A stretch of DNA of 17,756 nucleotides from positions 1 through 17,756 of the forward strand of contig CAYMPQ010000034.1 of the NCBI GenBank assembly GCA_964392345.1, written 5' to 3'. Origin of the DNA: JAUVXY01 sp964392345. Lineage in GTDB: Bacteria; Actinomycetota; Humimicrobiia; Humimicrobiales; Humimicrobiaceae. Position numbers and translations under genes: made by a program. The notes beneath the pieces were generated by a model. That model had not been told where the DNA came from and did not search any database. It saw nothing but the letters and a program-made list of their open reading frames with translations. This document shows, piece after piece, positions 1 to 7,192 of the stretch; positions within the stretch are counted from its first letter, which is position 1, and each line of letters begins with the position of its first letter.

Positions 1-2181
1 AATATCCTCCTTCCTGCAGCAATCCTTAATTATTTTAGATATTTTTTTAAGCAGTTTGTCCCCTTCATCGTGACCAAAGATATCATTAACTACTTTTAAC
101 ATGTCCACATCCCCAACAATAAGGCTCAGTGGCAGCTGTCTTTCAGTATCAAGCCTTTTTAATTCTTCTTCAAAGTAATCCCGGTTATATAAACCAGTTA
201 AACTATCGTGAAAAGTCATGTATTTTATTTTTTTTTCTGCTTCTTTTCTTCTGGTTATATCTCTTACTGTGCCCTCATAACCAGAAGGGTTGCCTGCTTC
301 ATCATATATTACCCTGGAGCTTACCTCTGCCCAAATTTTACTCCCATCTTTTTTCTTAAAGCGAGCTTCGAAAGGCTTCTCTCTTTTACCGGGAGGAGGC
401 CTGTCTTTTTTAGAAAGGTACAGCTGATTTGGTATATTTATAGAAAGAAGTTCATCTTTGCTGCTGTATCCCAGCATTTTTATAAGCGCAGAATTTGTAT
501 CAATATAATTCCCCTCTAAGGTGCTTCTGTACATCCCGTCAGCAGAGTTTTCAAAAAGTGACCGGTAACGTTCTTCACTCTGCATTAGCGCTTCCTCTGT
601 TCGCTTTCGCTCTAACACGTTAGCAAAAATATCTCCTATTATTTTTAGCGGTACAATTATTTCTTTTTCCCATATATTCTCTTCTCGTACTAAATCAAAT
701 CCTAAAAACCCGATCAGAGACCTGCTAAGTACAATAGGAACAACGATTAATGATTTAATATTTTGCGATTGTAAAATTTCCTTTTCAGCATTTGCTTTAG
801 ACGGAAGGTCTGAGACATAAGGAATATATATTGTCTCCAGCCTGTTAAGCTTTTCCATCCACCATGATAAAGTTTCAACAGACATTCCTTTTAGTCTGTC
901 AATCTGTGGTTCAATCCCCTCAGAGCACCACTTATGTGTATTACTCATCGTTTTCCTGTCATTGCTAAGAAGAAATACATAACTGCGATCAGCGCCGGCA
1001 AATTCTCCAATTTTCTTTAGTGCATTATTTATTTCATCATCAATATCATTTATTCCTATATTTATGAAGTTTGTTGACAGAGTTGCAGTGAGCTTTTCAA
1101 ATTCAACTCTACTTTTTAAATTCTTTTCTATTATTTTCCGATTAGTAATATCTCTAATAATAACTACTTTGCCTGGAGGTTTCCCGCAAACATTACACAT
1201 AATAGGATTTATTTGTATATCATAATTTCTCTTTTGCCCATTTTTAACAAATGTTATATCGCTTACAATCTCAGAACTATTAGAAATATTCTCAAAATAA
1301 TCTGAGCAATCAGGCAGTATCTCACTTATATAATGGCCAATAAGCCATCCATTACTTTTTTTATTATTTTTAAATAAGTTATTAGCTATATTATTAAGAT
1401 ATACAATACGATTCCTATCATCCAATACAATAACGGCATCTTTCATACTTTCAACAATAGTTTCACGAGCAATTGGTGTAATATCGCCCATCTTCAAACG
1501 TGAGATACCAAATACAAGCATAAGACTACTTATAGAAAACGCTATAGGTGTTGTATCAAAATCAGCAAAGAAATCTAACTTAAACACATATAATATATTT
1601 GCCAGCCAGCAAATAGTTAAAATAGCAATCATAGTAATAGATTGCCATCGAAAGAATCTAAAACTGTTGATTAGTGAACGTATAAGGATAACAAAACTAA
1701 TTATAAAAAGTATGTATGAATATGCTGTATGCAACCAAAAGTATGCTCCATATTCATAAAACATTACAGTCCCAAAATCAACATTAATTAGTGTTAAATT
1801 ACTCCAGATTAAACCATGTAATTCATTTGTAGATGACAAAACTAATGTTATGAAAGGTATAATACTAAGCAGAATTACTCTCTTTTGCGTAACCCACTTT
1901 TCATAGCCAGTGTATAACATGGTACTAATAAAAAAAGTGACTGGCACAGAAACTACACCTATGTATTCTATCTTAGTCCAAAAAAATATTGTTTCCAAGT
2001 CAGTATTCGTTAATTCAAATACAACTGCAAACATCCATATTGCACTTCCTATAAAAAGTGCTGCTCCAGTCCTGCGATTCAGTGTAGGTTTATATTTTAA
2101 TAAGAAGAAAGCTGCAGTAGCTGAAATTATACCTCCTAAAAGTAGGGGTACTATATATGGTGTATATTGATATGAAGCCAT
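1..2181 (-). CDS. Membrane sensor with 7TM-PAS-GAF-PAS-GGDEF domains, partial (3' end outside window)
   Basis: The reading frame is open without interruption from ATG at 2181 to the window edge, giving 727 residues with no stop. Residues 1-225 are strongly hydrophobic with about seven membrane spans and resemble the N-terminal 7TM region found in many bacterial histidine kinases and diguanylate cyclases. A PAS domain follows (about 240-350, ending in VVIIRDITNRK), then a GAF-like domain (about 365-525), a second PAS domain (about 530-648, starting EERYRSLFENSADG and ending GTVRDITRRKEAE), and the start of a GGDEF domain (HDSLTGLYNRDYFEEEL from about 658, then GDVD at 690-693 and NDIFGHDEGD at 699-708). 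The GGDEF signature itself and anything after it, such as an HD-GYP or EAL domain, lie beyond position 1, so synthase activity cannot be judged. The likely role is cyclic-di-GMP signalling at the membrane in response to an unknown ligand. PAS1 carries an unusual CxxC (C329, C332). A GGGAAG-like ribosome site lies about 8 bases before the start. Confidence 0.9.
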   Translation of the reverse strand, partial: MASYQYTPYIVPLLLGGIISATAAFFLLKYKPTLNRRTGAALFIGSAIWMFAVVFELTNTDLETIFFWTKIEYIGVVSVPVTFFISTMLYTGYEKWVTQKRVILLSIIPFITLVLSSTNELHGLIWSNLTLINVDFGTVMFYEYGAYFWLHTAYSYILFIISFVILIRSLINSFRFFRWQSITMIAILTICWLANILYVFKLDFFADFDTTPIAFSISSLMLVFGISRLKMGDITPIARETIVESMKDAVIVLDDRNRIVYLNNIANNLFKNNKKSNGWLIGHYISEILPDCSDYFENISNSSEIVSDITFVKNGQKRNYDIQINPIMCNVCGKPPGKVVIIRDITNRKIIEKNLKSRVEFEKLTATLSTNFINIGINDIDDEINNALKKIGEFAGADRSYVFLLSNDRKTMSNTHKWCSEGIEPQIDRLKGMSVETLSWWMEKLNRLETIYIPYVSDLPSKANAEKEILQSQNIKSLIVVPIVLSRSLIGFLGFDLVREENIWEKEIIVPLKIIGDIFANVLERKRTEEALMQSEERYRSLFENSADGMYRSTLEGNYIDTNSALIKMLGYSSKDELLSINIPNQLYLSKKDRPPPGKREKPFEARFKKKDGSKIWAEVSSRVIYDEAGNPSGYEGTVRDITRRKEAEKKIKYMTFHDSLTGLYNRDYFEEELKRLDTERQLPLSLIVGDVDMLKVVNDIFGHDEGDKLLKKISKIIKDCCRKEDI

Positions 2182-2584
2182 TATTTTGCTTCCCAACCTT
2201 TATAGTTTAAAATATCCCATCAAATTAGCGATTATCTTTAATGCTGATGTGTTAATGTTTAGCAAAGTAGTATAAAAAATATTATAAATTATATTTTTTG
2301 TTAAAAATCATCCCAATTAAAACCACACATGCTCGAGTTTAAAAATAATAACTTTTACAATAAATTTCACTATATTATATAGCTATTCACATATATTACG
2401 CAAATATAAAAATAAGGGAGAAAACTGGAAAAATTTAAATCCATTTTTAACTAATATACAATCTAAAATTGTAATTTTATTTTCATAAAAGTGTTATTAT
2501 AAACTAGAAAAAATGTAATTTTATGGCAACCTTTGGCTTTTTAGCTTGAAATTTTAAATTAATATTATATATTATTGAATCATT
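2182..2584. other. Divergent intergenic region between sensor gene and PBP gene
   Basis: This 403-base, very AT-rich stretch separates two divergently transcribed genes and holds no convincing open reading frame or RNA gene. A likely sigma-70-type promoter for the minus-strand sensor gene lies at 2288-2316. For the plus-strand penicillin-binding protein gene the best candidate is an extended -10 element (TGTTATTAT, 2492-2500), but no well-spaced -35 box was found. No strong hairpin followed by a T-run was seen. Confidence 0.5.
2288..2316 (-). promoter_or_regulatory. Putative promoter of the sensor gene
   Basis: On the minus strand there is TTGGGA (2316-2311), a 17-base spacer, and a perfect TATAAT (2293-2288). 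Transcription would begin near 2281 and give a leader of about 100 bases before the ATG at 2181. The -35 box matches consensus at four of six positions. The assignment rests on sequence match only. Confidence 0.5.
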
Positions 2585-5395
2585 ATGGCAGCAAGAGTAA
2601 AAAGCGGATGTTTAAAATTTTTTATTTCTGTAATAGTAATTGGAACATGCTCTGTTCTGGTTGTCGGAGGTATTTTTGCATTTATATATATAAATTCTCT
2701 GCCATCGCTGGAAGATCTCACTCCTTCTCCTGTCGCTCAAACTTCTAAAGTTTATGCACTTGACGGAAGCCTGCTTACAGAATTCCATGCAGTTGAAAAC
2801 AGGGAAATAATCCCGTTTAATAAAATGTCGCAAAATATAAAAGATGCAATAGTATCAATAGAAGATAAGAGATTTTACGAGCATCAGGGAGTGGACTACA
2901 TAAGAATTATCGGTGCGCTAATAGCAGACATCAGGCACAGGGACATTGTCCAGGGCGGCAGCACAATCACACAGCAATATGTAAAAAATATTTATTTTAG
3001 CCCGGAACAGACAATTAAACGAAAAATCAACGAAGCTGCGATATCCATACAATTAGAAAGGAACTACACCAAAGACAAAATATTAGAAATGTATTTAAAT
3101 ACTATTAATTTTGGGTCAGGAGCATATGGAATTGAAAAAGCCTCGCAGATATATTTTGGTGTTCATGCAAGCAATTTGACCCTTTCACAGGCTGCACTTT
3201 TAGCAGGCCTTCCAAGTGCTCCTGAACTGTATTCTCCATTCAATAACTTAGAATACGCCAGAAGCAGAAGGAACCTTGTGCTTAAATTAATGTATGAACA
3301 GGAACTCATAAGCAGCAGTAAATATCTTGATGCCTTGGCTGAACCAATAATATTAAATGAAAAGCCAGCTGTAAATACTGCCGGCGGCAGCAACAGGCTT
3401 GCACCTTATTTTATTGATTTTGTAAAGCAGCAGCTTTATGACAAAAAATTTACAGATTACGATGTATTTAAAGGAGGCCTGAGAATTTATACAACTCTTG
3501 ATATCAGCCTGCAAAATAAAGCCGAAGATGCTTTCAGTAAAATCTTTCCAGAAGAAATTGGACCTTCATACTCACTTGTATCTATAAATCCTGCCAATGG
3601 CTACATCTATGCCTTAATAGGAGGAAAAGACTACAGCACGAGCAAATTTAATATAGCTACTCAGGGAAAAAGACAACCCGGCTCTGTATTTAAACCACTG
3701 GTTTTAATGGAATCCATAAATCAACATATCTCTCCAAATAATAAGTTTAATCCAAACGGTCCAATTACAATTGAAATGGAGGAAGGGCCCGATTGGATAG
3801 TTGACAATTATGGAGGACAAAAATTTGGAGAAGAGATGTCAGTAATAGACGCAACGATACACTCTGTAAATGTTGTGTACGCGCAACTTGTTATGAAAGT
3901 TGGTGCAGCAAATGTTGAGAAATTATGCAGCGACATGGAAGTTTATGATATTGGAAGCAATCCGGCTATTGCTCTGGGCGGACTTGAGATCGGGATAACT
4001 CCGCTTGATATAGGTAAGATTTTTTCTACTTTAGCTAATGGAGGATTTTATAATCAGCCCGTATGCATACTAAAAATCACCGATCCGCAGGGCAACATTT
4101 TATATGAATACAACCCTGATGTAAATGAGGCAAACCACAGGGTACTGGAAGAACCAGTGTCGTATTATGTTACTAAAATTCTGCAAAGAGTCATAAATGA
4201 AGGAACTGGCAGAGGAGCAAATATTGGCAGGCCAGCAGCCGGTAAAACCGGCACCACAAGTGATTTTAAAGATGCATGGTTTGCTGGTTATACTCCGGAA
4301 CTTACAACAGTTGTATGGATGGGATACCCAGAATCAAGTAAAACTATGGAACCGATAAATGACAGGATAATAGTCGGAGGGACTTACCCTGCTGATGTCT
4401 GGAGAGAATTTATGCTGTCAGCCCTGGAAGAAAAGCCAGTTTCTGATTTCAATAAACCTGACAAAGAACTGGTGGACATTAAAGTGTGCTCTGAATCCGG
4501 GCTTCTGCCTGTTTTTTGGTGTCCCGAAGATTTGCTTGAATATAAAATTTTTATCAAAGGCGATGAGCCTAAAGAGACGTGCGACATACATAATAAGGTA
4601 GAGACACCAGATGTTGTTGGTTTAGATATTGATGAGGCAAGGCAAATGCTGGAAGATTTGAACTTTGAAATAAATGAAATTTTGGAATTTAATGATACTT
4701 ACAGCCAAAACATTGTTTTTAAACAGGAACCAGAAGCATCTTATGTTTTAGAATCACTTACTGGTGAAAAATTGAGTATTACATTGTTTGTAAGCAAAGG
4801 AGAGGAAACTTTCAATATGCCTGATCTTATAGGATTAGAAAAAGAAATGGCAGAAAGTATCCTGGAATCTTACAAGCTCTCATTTGAAGAGATAATATAC
4901 GAATATAGCATAGAGCAGCCTGAAGGTAAAATATTTAAGCAAAACCCAATATCAAATTCTAAAGTTACAAAATCTATCCCTGTCACCATATACATAAGCA
5001 AGGGCGAAGACCCTGAAGCTATTATCCCTGATGTCATTGGTATGACTAAAGAGGAAGCGCTGGATGCACTAAATAATTGTGGCTTTGCCAGCATCTCTGT
5101 TATAGAAGATGAGAGCGAAAAGAAAAAAGATAAGGTATTCAGCCAGATACCTGAAAGTGGCACCATTTACACAAAATCTTCGGAAATAATCATAAAAATC
5201 AGTAAAGGCATCAAGGTACAGGATGTAATAGGCATGGACAAAGAAGATGCAATGGTAAAACTGCAGGATCTTGGCTTTACTGTTAAAACAACCCCTGATG
5301 ACCCTGAAATTACCGGAAAAGTAATAAATCAAATACCCGAACCAGGAACTTACCTAAATTACAGCTCCACAGTAACAATTGAGATAGAGCCTTAA
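2585..5395 (+). CDS. Class A penicillin-binding protein (transglycosylase/transpeptidase) with four PASTA repeats
   Basis: This 936-residue bifunctional enzyme polymerises glycan strands from lipid II and cross-links peptidoglycan outside the membrane. A single N-terminal membrane anchor covers about residues 11-35 with only a short cytoplasmic tail. The GT51 transglycosylase domain (about 60-235) shows SIEDKRFYEHQGVD with catalytic E93, GGSTITQQYVKN (124-135), KINEAAISIQLER with E150, and EMYLNTINFGSGAYGI. The transpeptidase domain (about 330-620) has SVFK (nucleophile S367), SVN (427-429) and KTGT (554-557). Three cysteines (C635, C646, C666) and a following histidine form the post-transpeptidase segment typical of PBP1a proteins. 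Four PASTA repeats follow, at about 673-740, 741-808, 811-875 and 876-936; such repeats bind peptidoglycan fragments or beta-lactams in other proteins. The start is fixed by an in-frame TGA at 2576-2578, yet no Shine-Dalgarno sequence precedes it. Its 3' end is convergent with the plsY-like gene, 65 bases away. Confidence 0.96.
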   Translation: MAARVKSGCLKFFISVIVIGTCSVLVVGGIFAFIYINSLPSLEDLTPSPVAQTSKVYALDGSLLTEFHAVENREIIPFNKMSQNIKDAIVSIEDKRFYEHQGVDYIRIIGALIADIRHRDIVQGGSTITQQYVKNIYFSPEQTIKRKINEAAISIQLERNYTKDKILEMYLNTINFGSGAYGIEKASQIYFGVHASNLTLSQAALLAGLPSAPELYSPFNNLEYARSRRNLVLKLMYEQELISSSKYLDALAEPIILNEKPAVNTAGGSNRLAPYFIDFVKQQLYDKKFTDYDVFKGGLRIYTTLDISLQNKAEDAFSKIFPEEIGPSYSLVSINPANGYIYALIGGKDYSTSKFNIATQGKRQPGSVFKPLVLMESINQHISPNNKFNPNGPITIEMEEGPDWIVDNYGGQKFGEEMSVIDATIHSVNVVYAQLVMKVGAANVEKLCSDMEVYDIGSNPAIALGGLEIGITPLDIGKIFSTLANGGFYNQPVCILKITDPQGNILYEYNPDVNEANHRVLEEPVSYYVTKILQRVINEGTGRGANIGRPAAGKTGTTSDFKDAWFAGYTPELTTVVWMGYPESSKTMEPINDRIIVGGTYPADVWREFMLSALEEKPVSDFNKPDKELVDIKVCSESGLLPVFWCPEDLLEYKIFIKGDEPKETCDIHNKVETPDVVGLDIDEARQMLEDLNFEINEILEFNDTYSQNIVFKQEPEASYVLESLTGEKLSITLFVSKGEETFNMPDLIGLEKEMAESILESYKLSFEEIIYEYSIEQPEGKIFKQNPISNSKVTKSIPVTIYISKGEDPEAIIPDVIGMTKEEALDALNNCGFASISVIEDESEKKKDKVFSQIPESGTIYTKSSEIIIKISKGIKVQDVIGMDKEDAMVKLQDLGFTVKTTPDDPEITGKVINQIPEPGTYLNYSSTVTIEIEP

Positions 5396-5460
5396 GTCAT
5401 TTTATAGCTTGGTACTGCCATGCTCTGTAAATTTCCATACATTCGGCAGAGTACGAGAGC

Positions 5461-6069
5461 TTATCTATTGTTAGTATATATTTTACTTAAAAGCGGACCT
5501 TTTATTGCTATTATTATAAATATAATGGCAAACGCAGCTATAACAGGCCAGGGTTCTTTGTATGTACAAGCAAGTATTGGAAGCAGCAGTACCCCAAAAC
5601 CGCCTCCTACAGCATTTGGGTGAAATTTCAAACGCTTCCTTAAAGTATATTTGTATATAAATCCAAGAGCTACTGCTGATGGAAAAGCTATTGCAAATTC
5701 TCTTGGAGCCAGTGCTAAGCCAATACCTACAGTAGTTGTCAATCCTCCGCCGCCCATGAACTTAAAAAATACTGGCCAGTTATGTCCTACTACTAAAGCA
5801 ACGCATGAAATTGCTATTGTCCTTGCATCCAAACCTAAAACATGTTTTGCTATCAGGATTGGTACTGCAGCCTTGGTTGTATCAAGAAAACCAGTTAATA
5901 TTCCCATTTTATATCCATATTGGCGAAATGTGCCTGCTGCTCCCGGTAAATCCTTTTTTGCAAAATCTTTTTTCTTAAAAATTTTTGCAACCACATACCC
6001 AAAACAAACAGACCCTATAAGATAGCTTAAGATTACAAAAAAAACTTTGAATACAATGCTGTCCACCAT
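5461..6069 (-). CDS. Divergent PlsY-family membrane protein (acyl-phosphate acyltransferase-like)
   Basis: This 202-residue protein has about five or six hydrophobic spans and aligns along its length with PlsY, the membrane enzyme that transfers an acyl group from acyl-phosphate to glycerol-3-phosphate. The shared parts are SYLIGSVCFGYVVAKI (15-30), FLDTTKA (61-67) and GHNWPVFFKF (95-104). The PlsY signatures are strongly changed. The GSGNxGATN loop is replaced by LPGAAGTFRQ (41-50), GGKGVAT becomes GGGGLTT (106-112, with lysine replaced by glycine 108), and the C-terminal asparagine/glutamate motif is absent, the protein ending KGPLLSKIYTNNR. It may therefore be a paralogue with a different substrate, or a non-catalytic homologue. 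It follows fakB by 77 bases with a good AGGAG ribosome site, so it is probably co-transcribed with fakB and perhaps fakA. Family membership is fairly secure; the reaction is not. Confidence 0.75.
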   Translation of the reverse strand: MVDSIVFKVFFVILSYLIGSVCFGYVVAKIFKKKDFAKKDLPGAAGTFRQYGYKMGILTGFLDTTKAAVPILIAKHVLGLDARTIAISCVALVVGHNWPVFFKFMGGGGLTTTVGIGLALAPREFAIAFPSAVALGFIYKYTLRKRLKFHPNAVGGGFGVLLLPILACTYKEPWPVIAAFAIIFIIIAIKGPLLSKIYTNNR

Positions 6070-6146
6070 TTCCTCTTACTCCTTTTTGCCGTTTTTAAAT
6101 AATATTTTAATTGCCGTTATGTTATTATTCTATTGTAAAGATAATT

Positions 6147-7007
6147 TTATTCAATATAATATCCTGCTGCCCATGCCTTTGGACCCGGATGGATAATAGC
6201 CGCACATCCAAATTCCATTACAAGTATTTCTTCATAGTTAATATTTTCTTCAATAATTTTCTTCAAACTTTGAGCTGCTTCTTTGTTATCTGCATGTCCA
6301 ATTACAATACTTTTTACCTTGTTTGCATTAAATTTTTTTAAATCTTCTTTTATGGAGTCAACTATTTTCTGGTTAACCTGAGACATACTCCTTGCCCTTC
6401 CGACAGGAGAAATTGTGCCTTCCATATCTCTTATCGCAACCATGGGAATTACCTTCATCATTGATCCCATTAAAACTTTGCTTCTTCCTATTCTCCCCCC
6501 AAGATACAGATACTTTAAATCAGGTATCCCCCAAATTGAATTTGTTCCTGCAATGACTTTATTTGTATGACTTACTATTTCCTCTTTGCTTTTTCCTGCC
6601 TTTGCTAATTTGGCAGCTTCAAGCACTATAAGTTCTTTTCCTGGACCAGCCTGCAGGGTATCCATTATTTCTATGTCTTCGCCCAATTTTTTCCCTACAT
6701 TGTTTATAGATTCAAAAGTTGCGGCACTCAATTTTGACGACATCAATACAAATATTGGGGTTTTGCCATCATTCTTTACAGATTTACAGATACTGATTAT
6801 GTCTGCTGCGGTAGGAGCGCTGGTCTTTGGAACAATTTTTTTCTCATACATCATCTTTATCATTTCGTCTGGCATAATATCAACACCATCTTTAAAACTT
6901 TCATTTCCTATGTGTATTCCAAATGGAAATATTACTATGCCATATTCTTTTATAATTCTCTCCGGAAGTCCGTGGCCGCTGCCAGTAACAATTGTAACTT
7001 CTTTCAT
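6147..7007 (-). CDS. DegV-family fatty acid-binding protein (FakB-like)
   Basis: This 286-residue cytoplasmic protein belongs to the DegV family, whose studied members (FakB) bind a fatty acid and present it to FakA for phosphorylation. Family landmarks are KTSAPTA (61-67), MSSKLSAATFES (89-100, matching the usual LSSxLSGTYxSA), the GGRI segment (YLGGRIGRS), IGHADNKEAA, and IIHPGPKA with H273 at the place of the conserved carboxylate-binding histidine. The N-terminal TDS motif is altered to TGS (residues 8-10), which is unusual. The start has a good ribosome site (AAAGGAA, about 5 bases before ATG). It lies 185 bases downstream of fakA on the same strand and just upstream of the plsY-like gene, consistent with a FakB role. 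The bound fatty acid cannot be inferred. Confidence 0.88.
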   Translation of the reverse strand: MKEVTIVTGSGHGLPERIIKEYGIVIFPFGIHIGNESFKDGVDIMPDEMIKMMYEKKIVPKTSAPTAADIISICKSVKNDGKTPIFVLMSSKLSAATFESINNVGKKLGEDIEIMDTLQAGPGKELIVLEAAKLAKAGKSKEEIVSHTNKVIAGTNSIWGIPDLKYLYLGGRIGRSKVLMGSMMKVIPMVAIRDMEGTISPVGRARSMSQVNQKIVDSIKEDLKKFNANKVKSIVIGHADNKEAAQSLKKIIEENINYEEILVMEFGCAAIIHPGPKAWAAGYYIE

Positions 7008-7192
7008 TTAATTTCCTTTCTATATCTAATTTACGTTTAAACTTTTTTATAAATATTTTATAAGTATTTTTGATCTTTAATAACCTAACATTCTTCAGAT
7101 AGTTAGATACATTCTTTATTTCTGCTAACGTCATTATTTATACTATTTTTTTCTAAAAATTATCATTATTTGTTGCTATCTATTATAAAAAA

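Noticed and set aside
129..519. Plus-strand frames MAAVFQYQAFLILL... and MKSHVFYFFFCFF... near the left edge
   Set aside because: They are shadows of the sensor gene, whose minus-strand frame is open throughout and carries clear PAS and GGDEF motifs.
2521..2584. Possible riboswitch or structured leader before the PBP gene (GGCAACC...TTTGGC)
   Set aside because: Only a short GC patch is present. The stems and conserved core expected for a c-di-GMP or other known riboswitch were not found.
5396..5460. Possible bidirectional terminator between the convergent PBP and plsY-like genes (TACTGCC pairing with GGCAGAGTA)
   Set aside because: The stem has a two-base bulge and a loop of about 25 bases, and no T-run follows on either strand, so it is not a convincing terminator.
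6070..6146. Direct repeat TTGCCGTT in the fakB-plsY gap
   Set aside because: There are only two eight-base copies in AT-rich sequence, with no symmetry or link to a known site.
6901..7134. 77-codon minus-strand frame (MTLAEIKNVSNYLKN...) starting in the fakA-fakB gap and running into fakB
   Set aside because: There is no ribosome site, its composition is what AT-rich DNA gives by chance (K, N, I), and more than half of it overlaps fakB in another frame. I recognised no family.
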